Assembly: GCF_002355655.1 (NCBI RefSeq)
Contig: NZ_AP017569.1
Location: 434,001-498,000, forward strand
DNA length: 64,000 nucleotides
Reading direction: 5' to 3'
Origin: Halorubrum trapanicum
Lineage (GTDB): Archaea > Halobacteriota > Halobacteria > Halobacteriales > Haloferacaceae
Shown here: piece after piece, positions 41,786 to 49,477 of the stretch
Layout of the letters: each line of letters opens with the position of its first letter
Numbering within the stretch: the stretch's first letter is position 1
The notes under the pieces: model-generated
Seen by the model: the letters and a program-made list of their open reading frames with translations, nothing else
What the model was told of the DNA's origin: nothing
The model's database searches: none
Made by a program: the position numbers and the translations under genes

Positions 41786-41986
41786 ATGGACATCGGATTC
41801 GACCTCGGAGCGAACGTCCCGTCCGGCGTGCTCGCGCTCCACGCCGTCATCGCCGTCGTGTTCCTGGGCCTCGCGGGCGTGAACGGCGCGAACGGCGAAC
41901 TGATCGGGCTGGGAATCTACCTCGCGATGGCGGGGATGATCGCGCTCGTCGGCGTGATGGCCGCGCGGATCGTGGCTCGTCGGTAG
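41786..41986 (+). CDS. Small membrane protein
   Basis: A 66-residue protein with two hydrophobic helices (VLALHAVIAVVFLGLAGV and LIGLGIYLAMAGMIALVGVM) and a basic end (AARIVARR). ACTTTTTCC is about 28 nt upstream of ATG 41786. No family is recognised. It is the last core-like gene before the accessory island. Confidence 0.66.
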   Translation: MDIGFDLGANVPSGVLALHAVIAVVFLGLAGVNGANGELIGLGIYLAMAGMIALVGVMAARIVARR

Positions 41987-42248
41987 TTGGAAGCCAAATC
42001 GAATTTTCGACGCCGACGACCGGCCGACGAGCCTGTTCCTGTCCGTCGAGTACGTCTCTATTCCCTACTCCGTTAGGGGCCGATCACGATTCAGACCAAC
42101 CTTGGGCTGAACGGCTCTGTTGAAATCCTTCGGAAGTGATACATTCTGACCGGGGCGTGGTCAGTACAGAGGAAGAGATGAGCGAGAACGGGAGTAGGTG
42201 TAGTACGTCGTGAGTGAGTCCATTTATAAGTCGGTTCGGGGTGCTGCC

Positions 42249-42935
42249 TCGCGTTAAGTTTGACGTGAATTGTGGTAGACGGCGAAGGCTTCGAGCCAGT
42301 TTTGAGCTGTCTCTAACGCGACATTGCTAAAACTATTCGCAAACGATGATGTTCGTCGTTCTATCTCCCAAAAGACACGTTCGATAGCGTTCCGATTTCC
42401 ATGTTGAATGACTTGAAATCGATAGCCGTCTTCAGCGAGTACTGATCCGAGGTAGTCTGCGTCATCGACGAGAAATTCGACGTTATCGAGCTGATAGCGC
42501 CGGTGGAGCTCAATGAGAAACCATCGCGTCGTCTGTTTATTTGCGGTAGGATAGAGGCTCACGTGGAGGATTTCGTTCGTCTGTGGATCAACCGCGCCGT
42601 ACAGCCAGAACTGCTGGCCGTGGAGGCGGATCATCTTTTCATCAACCGCGAGTTGATCCTCTGAGACGGTCGAGATCGGCTGTAAATCGGCTTTATGAAC
42701 CCAATTATGGATCGCAACATGACTCCGCTTGATCCCAAATAATTCAAGATGTTTACTTACCTCACGTAGTGACATGCCGGCCAAGTGAGAGCGGATCCCT
42801 ATTTCAATCGCCCAGCGTGGAGTTCGATCTCGCTCCACAAACGACAAGTCGATCCACGCGATACGTTCGCTGAGGCGGTCGAATTCTGCCATAGACACTC
42901 AGAACTCGTCCGCCTCATCCTCTAACTTAACGCGA
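42249..42935 (-). mobile_element. IS6-family insertion sequence
   Basis: A roughly 690-bp element with one transposase gene. Ends are related inverted repeats: TCGCGTTAAGTTTGA on the left and, inverted, TCGCGTTAAGTTAGA on the right. GTGCTG occurs on both sides (42241-42246 and 42940-42945), a few bases outside the repeats, and is probably a remnant of the target duplication. Comparison with copy C shows GTGTTG once at the matching place. Confidence 0.82.
42254..42898 (-). CDS. IS6-family transposase
   Basis: A 214-residue DDE transposase of the IS6/IS26 group as found in haloarchaea. An N-terminal HTH-like region (GMSLREVSKHLELFGIKRSHVAIHNW) precedes the catalytic core. Catalytic residues are visible: Asp in QLAVDEKMI, Asp in FLVDDADYLG and Glu in NAIERVFWEIERR. 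The reading frame is intact, so the element may still be active. A second ATG 6 nt inside is also possible. Codon use is less GC-biased than in the flanking core genes. Confidence 0.9.
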   Translation of the reverse strand: MSMAEFDRLSERIAWIDLSFVERDRTPRWAIEIGIRSHLAGMSLREVSKHLELFGIKRSHVAIHNWVHKADLQPISTVSEDQLAVDEKMIRLHGQQFWLYGAVDPQTNEILHVSLYPTANKQTTRWFLIELHRRYQLDNVEFLVDDADYLGSVLAEDGYRFQVIQHGNRNAIERVFWEIERRTSSFANSFSNVALETAQNWLEAFAVYHNSRQT

Positions 42936-43351
42936 TCTCGTGCTGATGTCGACTGTTTATAAGTGATTTACGCTGCCGGAATGACGAGCTCCAAAGCCCC
43001 AGTCGCGACGGCTCGCGCGCCTTGTTGTGCTCCTCGCTCGGTCGCTGTCGCTCCCTCGCTGCGGTGCTTGCTGCGGCGTGCTTCGCCCTCGCGACTGCCC
43101 CTTTGAGTCCCGCCCCGCCCCGCACGGCACCGCACCTCACGCCTCCCCAACCTCGTCAGTCGCCTCCGCTTCGCTCCGGCGACTGACTCCCTCGCGGGCT
43201 GGCTCGCGGCCGCCGGTGGCGGCCGCTCGCAGGCGCGCCGACCGCAGCCGAATTTATAAGCGATCCTCGGCATCGCTCTCGGTTATTTAAATACGATATC
43301 ACGGCCGGCGTTCTGCGATACCCACTCCCGCTACCGATCGAGAAGCACCAT

Positions 43352-43529
43352 TCAGCGACCGGGTGTTTCATCCTAATTTATATTTGAAGAATAGGGTTTC
43401 AACTGAAGCGATAGCGCGGAGTCCCCTTCCTCAAGGAGCGACCGAGGGGAGCGAGTAGGGAGAGGAGGAGCGCGTTCGTATCTGTAACAAACACCAGCTT
43501 ATAAATTGCCGCTCACACACATTGAATAC
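43352..43529 (+). promoter_or_regulatory. Left end and promoter of the TnpB element
   Basis: A hairpin-forming left end lies at 43423-43465, from CCCCTTCCT to AGGGAGAGG, and resembles the right-end hairpin at 44754-44802. The phrase TCAA-GAGCGA occurs in both. TTATAAAT at 43499-43506 is a TATA box centred about 27 nt before the GTG at 43530. The exact left boundary is not determined; TTTCAAC near 43398 is a candidate flank. Confidence 0.5.
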
Positions 43530-44810
43530 GTGGCAGACGACTACGTGCGTCGGACGGCAATCACTCGCCTCTCGGTAGACGATGAGCAACGCGAGTTGCT
43601 TGAGGAAACTATCTCCGAGTGGAAGCGTGGGTGCCAACTCGCCACGGACATGGCGTGGGGGAAGTGTAACGCCAAGAGCGACGTACAACCCCTCGCTTAC
43701 GACGACGTGCGCGAAGAAACCGACCTCGGGAGTCAGCACGCGATCCTCGCCACCCATCAAGCCGCACAAGCCATCACCGGCTGTCTCGAACGCCACTCGA
43801 ACGGCAAGCAGGCCAGTAAACCCACGTTCACCGCACCCACGGTAACGTACGACACTCGAACGATGACGCTGTTCGATGACGATACAGTGTCACTCTCCAC
43901 GACGGAGAGTCGCGTCCGATGTGAACTTGCGCTCCCTGAAGCCGAGGATGGCTACCAACGGCAGTACCTCGACTCCGACCACTGGAGCGTCACGGAAAGC
44001 ACACTCACCGCTCGTGACGGCGATTACTTTTTACACATCGGCTTCCGCCGACCCAAGACCGACACTGAGCGAGACACCGCCGAGGACGGAACGGTTCTCG
44101 GGGTCGACCTCGGTATTGAAAACCTCGCCGTCACCAGCACAGCACGATTCATCAGTGGGCGCGAACTCTCACACAACCTCCGCGAGTTCGAGAAAGTCCG
44201 TGCGGGACTCCAACAGACAGGCACGCGAAGCGCCCACAGAACGCTCGAACAATCAAGTGGACGCGAACGGCGAAACGTTCGTGACGTTGTTCACCAAGCA
44301 TCGAACGCCATCGTAGACGAAGCACTCCGATACGAGTGCGACGTGATCGCGTTCGAGGACTTGACTGACATCCGCGACCGAACGGGTGCGTCGTGGGGGC
44401 ACAAGTGGGCGTTCCGAACGCTGTACGAGCAAGTGGCGTACAAAGCCGAAGCAGTCGGCATCTCTGTGAAGCAAGTGGGTTCGGCGTACACGTCGCAACG
44501 GTGCGCCGAGTGTGGATTCACGGCAGACGAGAATCGCCGAACTCGCACGGAGTTCCGGTGCGTGAAGTGCGAATCGGAAGCGAACGCGGACTACAATGCG
44601 GCGAAGAACATCGGGATGCGGTATGTCCGTCGAGGCCAACAGTCGTCTCGGCGGACGGGCGACAGTCAACTCGCCCTCAAGTCTGGAACAGTGACGCCAA
44701 GTGGCGGATTCACCGCCCACCCGGACGGGTTTGAGGCTGAGTTCACGGACAAGCCCCTCCCTCAACGAGCGAACCCGTCAGGGTGAGCGAAGTAGGGTGG
44801 GGTTGTTGAC
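43400..44810 (+). mobile_element. IS200/IS605-group element with TnpB only (IS1341 type)
   Basis: One intact tnpB gene is bounded by related imperfect hairpins on both sides (43423-43465 and 44754-44802). No TnpA (Y1 transposase) is present in the window, so mobility would need a helper in trans. The stop codon of tnpB lies inside the right-end hairpin, as in other IS605-type elements. Ends are approximate. Confidence 0.78.
43530..44786 (+). CDS. tnpB: TnpB RNA-guided nuclease homologue
   Basis: A 418-residue TnpB, the IS200/IS605 protein related to Cas12. The RuvC residues are all present: Asp in GVDLGIENLAV, Glu in VIAFEDLTDIR and Asp in ANADYNAAKNIG. The zinc ribbon has C-x2-C pairs in RCAECGFT and RCVKCESE. 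An N-terminal HTH-like region and basic residues fit RNA binding. The GTG start at 43530 (VADDYVR) lies 27 nt after TTATAAAT, so the transcript is probably leaderless. TnpB proteins cut DNA next to a short motif using an RNA made from the element's right end. Confidence 0.92.
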   Translation: MADDYVRRTAITRLSVDDEQRELLEETISEWKRGCQLATDMAWGKCNAKSDVQPLAYDDVREETDLGSQHAILATHQAAQAITGCLERHSNGKQASKPTFTAPTVTYDTRTMTLFDDDTVSLSTTESRVRCELALPEAEDGYQRQYLDSDHWSVTESTLTARDGDYFLHIGFRRPKTDTERDTAEDGTVLGVDLGIENLAVTSTARFISGRELSHNLREFEKVRAGLQQTGTRSAHRTLEQSSGRERRNVRDVVHQASNAIVDEALRYECDVIAFEDLTDIRDRTGASWGHKWAFRTLYEQVAYKAEAVGISVKQVGSAYTSQRCAECGFTADENRRTRTEFRCVKCESEANADYNAAKNIGMRYVRRGQQSSRRTGDSQLALKSGTVTPSGGFTAHPDGFEAEFTDKPLPQRANPSG

Positions 44811-44830
44811 GGCTGTGAATTATTTCGATG
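44680..44830 (+). ncRNA. Predicted omega-RNA / sense-overlapping RNA of TnpB
   Basis: The position is predicted from known TnpB systems, where the guide RNA overlaps the 3' end of tnpB and ends just beyond the right end. Here a 9-bp helix with one mismatch, CCCCTCCCT (44754-44762) with AGGGTGGGG (44794-44802), straddles the tnpB stop. A guide would be the flanking DNA after about 44805-44812. Sense-overlapping RNAs at tnpB 3' ends are known in Halobacterium. The 5' end is not defined. Confidence 0.5.
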
Positions 44831-45027
44831 ACCGAATGATCGCGTTCGATTCGTTCCATGCCGCTACTGCCGAAACTCGTGGCATCCCATCTTAAGCTCT
44901 GACAAACCATACGAGGATGTCGATCCCGAGCGTCTTCCGTTGGAACCGACTGGCGAGGAGTGAGCCATGCCTCAGACAGACTGAGCACACCGAACCTATC
45001 CGCTCCCATCGAAGTCCAAGCGGAATG

Positions 45028-45243
45028 TCACCGCTCTCTGAATTTGACCGTGTAGCCGTTATTGCGGAGTGCTTCAACGAGTTCGTCTCCACGCTCGATT
45101 GTGAACTCGTGGAACGAGTTAGTGGGGCTATCTGCCGAATACAGCTCTGAGTCGATATTCTCCGGAATTTCGTTTTGATGGGTATCTTCTTGGACAACAA
45201 CGGGCTGGCTGGGTACGTGGGTAGAACTGCTATCTTCTGACAT
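45028..45243 (-). CDS. Small acidic protein of the accessory island
   Basis: A 71-residue protein, MSEDSSSTHVPSQPVVVQED to a basic end TVKFRER. The middle and end (FHEFTIERGDELVEALRNNG) look like a small folded domain. The GC content is well below that of the core genes, but the protein is still acidic, so it appears to be a haloarchaeal gene from a mobile source. No family is recognised. Another frame on the same strand (44892-45251) is longer but has basic, non-haloarchaeal composition. Confidence 0.6.
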   Translation of the reverse strand: MSEDSSSTHVPSQPVVVQEDTHQNEIPENIDSELYSADSPTNSFHEFTIERGDELVEALRNNGYTVKFRER

Positions 45244-45537
45244 TCGGACATCCTGTGTTACAACCATTCGGTCATTTGAATTCCGATTCTGATTTCTGTT
45301 GAGAGGGCTATCTGTTTTCTATACCTCTCACGGTGTTTTTGCCAGAATAGGGTGGAGAGATTAGGCGCATTGAGGACGCTCAAGATAGTCTACTTTCGCT
45401 TTACATCATCTTTCCAAATTGTATCATGTCGCGTGTCATTATTCCCTGATCGAATGAATACCATTATCCTTGGAGGCGGAGAACTTAATGAACAGAGCCT
45501 CTGCTGCCAATTACGAAGCGTTTCGGAGTAATATGGA
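45244..45537. other. Lower-GC intergenic stretch without a recognisable gene
   Basis: No convincing gene is seen. The sequence is clearly AT-richer than the rest of the window. ATGAACAGAGCC at 45488-45499 is roughly the inverse of GGCTCTGTTGAAA at 42111-42123, at the other side of the island. The pair could be remnants of an older element's ends, but the match is only about 10 bases. Confidence 0.4.
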
Positions 45538-45605
45538 GCCGGAGGGATTGTGAACCACGCGGACTTCGCTCCGCTCGTCCGCTGGGTTCAAATCCCACCT
45601 CAGCA
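45538..45605. repeat. tRNA-derived inverted repeat (possible integration scar)
   Basis: GCCGGAGGGATTGTGAACC at the left looks like a tRNA 3' end on the minus strand, and GGGTTCAAATCCCACCTCAGCA at the right looks like one on the plus strand. Together with GCGGAC/GTCCGC they can form a long hairpin. The left part repeats GCCGGAGGGATT of the true tRNA-Trp end at 45650-45661. No complete cloverleaf is present. It may be an attachment-site remnant at the island border. Confidence 0.5.
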
Positions 45606-45645
45606 CGTCGCCGTCGCTCGCGGTGTTGCTCGCGACGGCTGGAAG

Positions 45646-45820
45646 TGGGGCCGGAGGGATTTGAACCCCCGATCGACTGATATCTCCGGTGCGCCTCGGA
45701 ACTCCAGAGGGTCGTCAACACGACCGATGATCAGTCGGCCGCTCGGTATATCAGTCTGGAGTGTCGTCCCGGGCGCAAGCCTCTGGAGTCAGTCGCCATG
45801 CCTGGCTTGGCCACAGCCCC
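45646..45820 (-). tRNA. tRNA-Trp (CCA) with a 101-nt intron
   Basis: Exon 1 is 45783-45820 and exon 2 is 45646-45681; the intron (45682-45782) follows the base 3' of the anticodon. Acceptor GGGGCTG pairs with CGGCCCC, discriminator A; anticodon CCA in loop CTCCAGA with stem ACTGA/TCAGT. The gene matches the well-known haloarchaeal tRNA-Trp, whose intron acts as a box C/D guide RNA for 2'-O-methylation of the tRNA itself. Box-D-like CTGA occurs in the intron. Confidence 0.95.
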
Positions 45821-45853
45821 GCGTGATCTCGCATGAGACCGTTGCCGAAACGC

Positions 45854-45860
45854 GGATAAA
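45854..45860 (-). promoter_or_regulatory. TATA box of tRNA-Trp
   Basis: TTTATCC on the minus strand lies about 37 nt before the mature 5' end, leaving a roughly 10-nt leader to be removed by RNase P. Confidence 0.65.
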
Positions 45861-45937
45861 GGGGTTTCGATCGAGGGCGTTCGCGGGCGCGACGGCGGCG
45901 ACCGAAAACGCGTGACGCCTCGGCGATCCGACCGACG

Positions 45938-46162
45938 CTACTCCCGGTCGTCGGCGCTCCAGTCGCAGTCTTGGCACTTGTAGCCGGTGACGAACTCGGT
46001 CACGCTCGGCATGTACCCGACCGAGATGACGTCGCCGCCGCACTCCGGACAGTCGCGGTCGGCGTCCGCGATCGACTCGGCCTCCAGGACCGACTCCCCT
46101 TCGACCAGCTCTGCGAGCTTCTCGGGCGTCACCATCCGCCCCTGAACGACGCGGTTCGACAT
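45938..46162 (-). CDS. Small zinc-ribbon haloarchaeal protein
   Basis: A 74-residue protein. The N-terminal half (VVQGRMVTPEKLAELVEGES) is helical and the C-terminal half is a zinc ribbon with C-x2-C pairs in DRDCPECGGDV and GYKCQDCDWSA. It resembles a conserved haloarchaeal family (probably DUF5795) of unknown function. GTTTAGG about 26 nt upstream supports the start. The next gene upstream on the same strand is the membrane protein at 46271. Confidence 0.8.
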   Translation of the reverse strand: MSNRVVQGRMVTPEKLAELVEGESVLEAESIADADRDCPECGGDVISVGYMPSVTEFVTGYKCQDCDWSADDRE

Positions 46163-46270
46163 ACCTGCCGTTCGGGGTCGAGTACCTAAACCCCGGCGAC
46201 ACGCGCGGGACGCGGATCGACGACCGACGCGGGTCGAACGCGCCGGGGTCCGCGACCGATTATCCCGGAA

Positions 46271-47278
46271 CTACAGCCAGGGCGCCCGCGAGTCGTCGTC
46301 CGTGAAGGGGTCCGGGTCGTCGTCGGTCTCGCGCCCCTCGCCGCCGTTCGCGAGGACCGCGACGTCGTCGTCGACGACGGGGGAGGGTCCCTCCGGGGGC
46401 GCGTCGAGCGGCGGGTCGCTCGGCGGCTCCTCGTCCGCGCCCTCGTCGTCGGTCGCGTCTCCGTCTTCCCCGGCGACGCCCTCGTCCGTCGACTCGTCAC
46501 CGTCGGGCGCGTCACCGTCGCCGGTGGGGCCCGCCACGCCGTCAGTGTTCGGGTCGTACGCGAACAGGGTCGTCACGGCGAGTACCGCGAGCGCGATGGG
46601 CGCGTCCGTCTGCATGAGGTCGAACGGGCCGAGCAGGATCGGCAGCGCGAGCACTCCCAGCGCGACCGCGGAGCCGAACCGGAACCGGTCGATGTCGACG
46701 CGACCGCGGAGGTGCGGTGACAGCAGCGCGATCGACAGGGCGAACGCGACGCCCACGGCGGCGGCCGCGGTGCCGTTGACCACGTACTCGGTCGAGGTCC
46801 GTAAGGCGAACCCCGACGGGTCGAAGCTCGCGACGAGGCCGAGCCCGATGATCACGCCCGGGCTCGGCAGGTACTCGCCGACCTCCGAGCTGGCGGTCTT
46901 GGCGGCGACGGTCAGGATGACGAGCCCGGCGAACCGCTCGAAGACGGGCAGATCGAGGAGCCCCTGGAGCGTCGGCGCCAGGGCGGCCTCGACGGCGGCG
47001 ACCGGGATGATCACCGCGCCGATAAGCAGCACCGAGGTCGCCATCTCCCGGCGCGAGCCGTCCATCTCCGCGAGGATCACCGCGGCGGTCGCGGAGCCGC
47101 CGAAGATGAGGATGCCGGTCTCGACGACGCCCGTGGCCGAGCCGAGGACGCCGGCGACGACGAGGGCGGGGAAGATGCCGTCGACGAGCGGCAGGGCCAT
47201 GACGGTCGCGAGCAGCTTCGTCGCGCTCCCGACCTGCTGTTCGAGCCGCAGGGCGACCGGGTGGCGTGACGTGCTCAT
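46271..47278 (-). CDS. Haloarchaeal membrane protein with acidic tail (DUF5794-like)
   Basis: A 335-residue protein with about seven hydrophobic helices in residues 15-240, including LLATVMALPLVDGIFPALVVAGVL and VGVAFALSIALLS. It is followed by a roughly 95-residue low-complexity acidic tail with Pro-rich patches that ends in DDDSRAPWL. It resembles a haloarchaea-only membrane family of unknown function. Its ATG follows directly after the stop of a small upstream frame (TAA then ATG). The nearest good TATA box is about 235 nt upstream. Confidence 0.78.
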   Translation of the reverse strand: MSTSRHPVALRLEQQVGSATKLLATVMALPLVDGIFPALVVAGVLGSATGVVETGILIFGGSATAAVILAEMDGSRREMATSVLLIGAVIIPVAAVEAALAPTLQGLLDLPVFERFAGLVILTVAAKTASSEVGEYLPSPGVIIGLGLVASFDPSGFALRTSTEYVVNGTAAAAVGVAFALSIALLSPHLRGRVDIDRFRFGSAVALGVLALPILLGPFDLMQTDAPIALAVLAVTTLFAYDPNTDGVAGPTGDGDAPDGDESTDEGVAGEDGDATDDEGADEEPPSDPPLDAPPEGPSPVVDDDVAVLANGGEGRETDDDPDPFTDDDSRAPWL

Positions 47279-47485
47279 TTAGGGACGATAGCCCTGACCG
47301 GCGGGGTGGCGGTGGGACGCGTGCGACTCGCGGTGGTCTGGGGACCGGCACGCGGAGTCCACGCCGCGGGAGGCCCGACGAGCCCATGTGAAGCGTTTGC
47401 GCGGATTGCCGGCTGTAAAGCGGACGCCGAGGTCGGCGTTCGGCTGGCCGGCGATGCGCACGTTCACGGGACTGTCGGAGTCCAT
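47279..47485 (-). CDS. Candidate 68-residue upstream reading frame
   Basis: The frame starts MDSDSPVNVRIAG and stops exactly one base before the ATG of the downstream membrane protein. TTTAAC at about 47511-47516 is centred 28 nt before its ATG, so it could be translated from a leaderless mRNA. The first half has normal haloarchaeal composition, while the second half is basic and rich in Ser and His and looks less like a protein. It could be a leader cistron or simply a long 5' leader. Confidence 0.35.
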   Translation of the reverse strand: MDSDSPVNVRIAGQPNADLGVRFTAGNPRKRFTWARRASRGVDSACRSPDHRESHASHRHPAGQGYRP

Positions 47486-47801
47486 ATCTGATATACGTGT
47501 TTCGGTCGCGTTAAAGGTTGTGTGAGACGTGTCCGCACGACACGATGGATCGACGGAGAAAAATCGCCTTCGATGACGATACGTCGACATACACGGGGTT
47601 TCTCCGATCATCTCTCGGCTCTCTCCCGCTCCGTGAGCGGCGATCTCCGTCGGACGACGAGCCGCGTCCGACGGGTCACGTGTGAGCGCGCTCCGCGGTT
47701 GAATACACATAATCGTGTATACAACACGGATTCGAATGTGACTAACCACCACGTCCGTGCCGTCTCGCAACGCTTTTCATCGGCCGTTCATGACGCATTA
47801 T
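47486..47801. other. Divergent intergenic region upstream of guaB
   Basis: No gene is seen. It holds the minus-strand TTTAAC promoter at its left edge and, near 47771-47780, CGCTTTTCAT for guaB. The middle (47690-47750) is AT-rich for this genome, with ACACATAATCGTGTATACAACACG, which contains ACACATAATCGTGT, an imperfect palindrome that could be a regulator site. Confidence 0.4.
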
Positions 47802-49289
47802 ATGGCGACAGATTCTGGCCGGTTCTCGGCGAAGCTCGAGGTTCCGGAAGCGCTGACGTTCGACGACGTACTGCTCCGCCCCAAGGAGAGTCGGGTCGAG
47901 CCCGACGACGCCGACCTCAGCACGCGGGTGTCGAAGAACGTCGAACTCAACGTCCCCGTGCTGTCGGCGGCGATGGACACCGTCACCGAGAGCGACCTCG
48001 CGATCGCGATGGCCCGCGAGGGCGGCCTCGGCGTCCTCCACCGCAACATGACCGTCGAGGAGACGGCCGCCGAGGTCGAGCGCGTCAAGCGCGCGCACGA
48101 GCTCGTCATCCGCCGCGAGAACGTCGTCACCGTCTCGCCGGACGACACCGTCAGCGAGGCGGACGCCGTGATGGAGCGACAGGGCGTCTCCGGGGCTCCC
48201 GTCGTCGACGAGGACGACGCCGTCCTCGGGATCATCTCCGGCACCGACATCCGCCCGTACCTCGAGGTCGGCGAGGAAGACGCCGTCCGCGAGGCGATGA
48301 CCGACGAGGTCATCACGGCGCCCGAGGACGTCGAGGCCCGCGAGGCGCTGGAGCTGATGTACGACCACAAGATCGAGCGCGTCCCGGTCGTCGACGGCGA
48401 CGACCGGCTCGTCGGCCTCGTCACGATGCAGGGCATCCTCCAGCGCCGCGAGCACGAGGAGGCCGCCCGCGACGAGACCGGGCGCCTGCTCGCCGGCGTC
48501 GCCGTCGGCCCCTTCGAGGAGGAGCGCGCCGTCGCGGCCGACGAGGCCGGCGTCGACGTCATCTTCATCGACTGCGCGCACGCGCACAACCTCAACGTGC
48601 TCGACTCCGCCGAGGCGATCAAGGGGACCGTCGACGCCGACGTCGTCGTCGGCAACGTCGGGACGCGCGAGGCCGCCGAGGCCGCGGTCGACTTCGCCGA
48701 CGGGCTGAAGGTCGGCATCGGGCCGGGGTCGATCTGTACCACGCGCGTGGTCAGCGGCGCGGGGATGCCCCAGATGACCGCGGTCGCGGAGGTCGCGGAC
48801 GTCGCCGCCGGTCACGGCGTGCCCGTCATCGCCGACGGCGGCATCCGCTACTCCGGCGACGCGATCAAGGCGCTCGCGGCTGGCGCCGACGCGGTGATGC
48901 TCGGCTCCTACTTCGCCGGCACCGACGAGGCGCCGGGCCGCGTCATCACGATGCAGGGGAAAAAGTACAAGCAGTACCGCGGGATGGGCTCGGTCGGCGC
49001 GATGAAGTCCGGCGGCGGCGACCGCTACCTCAAGGAGGAGGACGAAGACGAGGAGTTCGTCCCCGAAGGCGTCGAGGCGGCGACCCCGTACAAGGGGAGC
49101 CTCGCCTCCGAGCTCCACCAGCTCACCGGCGGGATGCGCTCCGGGATGGGGTACGTCGGCGCGGAGACCGTCCCCGACCTCCACGAGCGCGCGGAGTTCG
49201 TCCGCGTCTCGACCGCGGGCCAGAGCGAGAGCCACCCGCACGACGTGATGATCACGGACGAGGCGCCCAACTACAGCCCGGACGAGTAG
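47802..49289 (+). CDS. guaB: IMP dehydrogenase
   Basis: A 495-residue enzyme that oxidises IMP to XMP, the committed step to GMP. The TIM-barrel catalytic core has the loop [20 protein letters not shown] with the catalytic Cys, and [16 protein letters not shown] near the flap. Two CBS domains are inserted at residues about 95-205 ([38 protein letters not shown]), which bind adenine nucleotides and tune activity. ATG 47802 was chosen because CTTTTCAT is centred about 27 nt upstream. Confidence 0.95.
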   Translation: MATDSGRFSAKLEVPEALTFDDVLLRPKESRVEPDDADLSTRVSKNVELNVPVLSAAMDTVTESDLAIAMAREGGLGVLHRNMTVEETAAEVERVKRAHELVIRRENVVTVSPDDTVSEADAVMERQGVSGAPVVDEDDAVLGIISGTDIRPYLEVGEEDAVREAMTDEVITAPEDVEAREALELMYDHKIERVPVVDGDDRLVGLVTMQGILQRREHEEAARDETGRLLAGVAVGPFEEERAVAADEAGVDVIFIDCAHAHNLNVLDSAEAIKGTVDADVVVGNVGTREAAEAAVDFADGLKVGIGPGSICTTRVVSGAGMPQMTAVAEVADVAAGHGVPVIADGGIRYSGDAIKALAAGADAVMLGSYFAGTDEAPGRVITMQGKKYKQYRGMGSVGAMKSGGGDRYLKEEDEDEEFVPEGVEAATPYKGSLASELHQLTGGMRSGMGYVGAETVPDLHERAEFVRVSTAGQSESHPHDVMITDEAPNYSPDE

Positions 49290-49438
49290 CCCGGACGGAT
49301 AACCCAGGCAAGTAATCTGGCCGAGTAACCCGGACGGCCGGCTCGGGCGGACGCGACCGGACCCGAGCGCGACGGCGGGACCGGTTTCCCGGCGCGTCGA
49401 AGAGGTATTTTAATATAGCCAGCGGCGAGACGAAACGT

Positions 49439-49477
49439 GTGAGCGAACACCCCCTCGCTCCCGTCATCCATGAGTGA
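49439..49477 (+). CDS. Candidate 12-residue leader frame overlapping the HalX gene start
   Basis: TTTTAATAT at about 49409-49417 puts transcription start near 49439, where a GTG opens the frame V-S-E-H-P-L-A-P-V-I-H-E. Its stop at 49475-49477 lies just inside the main gene, whose ATG is 49470, overlapping by 8 nt. Translation of the mini-frame could deliver ribosomes to the main start. This is inference from spacing. Confidence 0.3.
   Translation: MSEHPLAPVIHE

Larger units (their letters stand above)
42163..43351 (+). repeat. Structured intergenic repeat, copy D, split by the IS6 element
   Basis: The parts 42163-42246 and about 42940-43351 together match copy C from end to end, so this copy existed before the insertion sequence landed in it. 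Helix I is 43000-43008 with 43089-43097, helix II 43155-43164 with 43178-43187 (10 of 10), helix III 43206-43214 with 43218-43226 (loop GGT). The outer inverted repeat is CGGGAGTAGGT (42189) and ACCCACTCCCG (43320). TTTATAA boxes lie at 42223, 42955 and 43253, with ATTTAAATA at 43285-43293. Confidence 0.82.

Noticed and set aside
42241-42945. Perfect 8-bp target duplication of the IS6 element
   Set aside because: Only GTGCTG (6 bp) is repeated and the distances to the inverted repeats differ by 2 bases. I treat it as a probable but decayed duplication.
44892-45251. 119-codon minus-strand frame in the island
   Set aside because: It overlaps the 45028-45243 gene in another frame. It is basic and Ser-rich, unlike haloarchaeal proteins, while the overlapping frame is acidic.
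45538-45605. Functional tRNA on the plus strand
   Set aside because: A T-arm and 3' end are visible but no matching acceptor 5' strand, D-arm or anticodon arm can be built.
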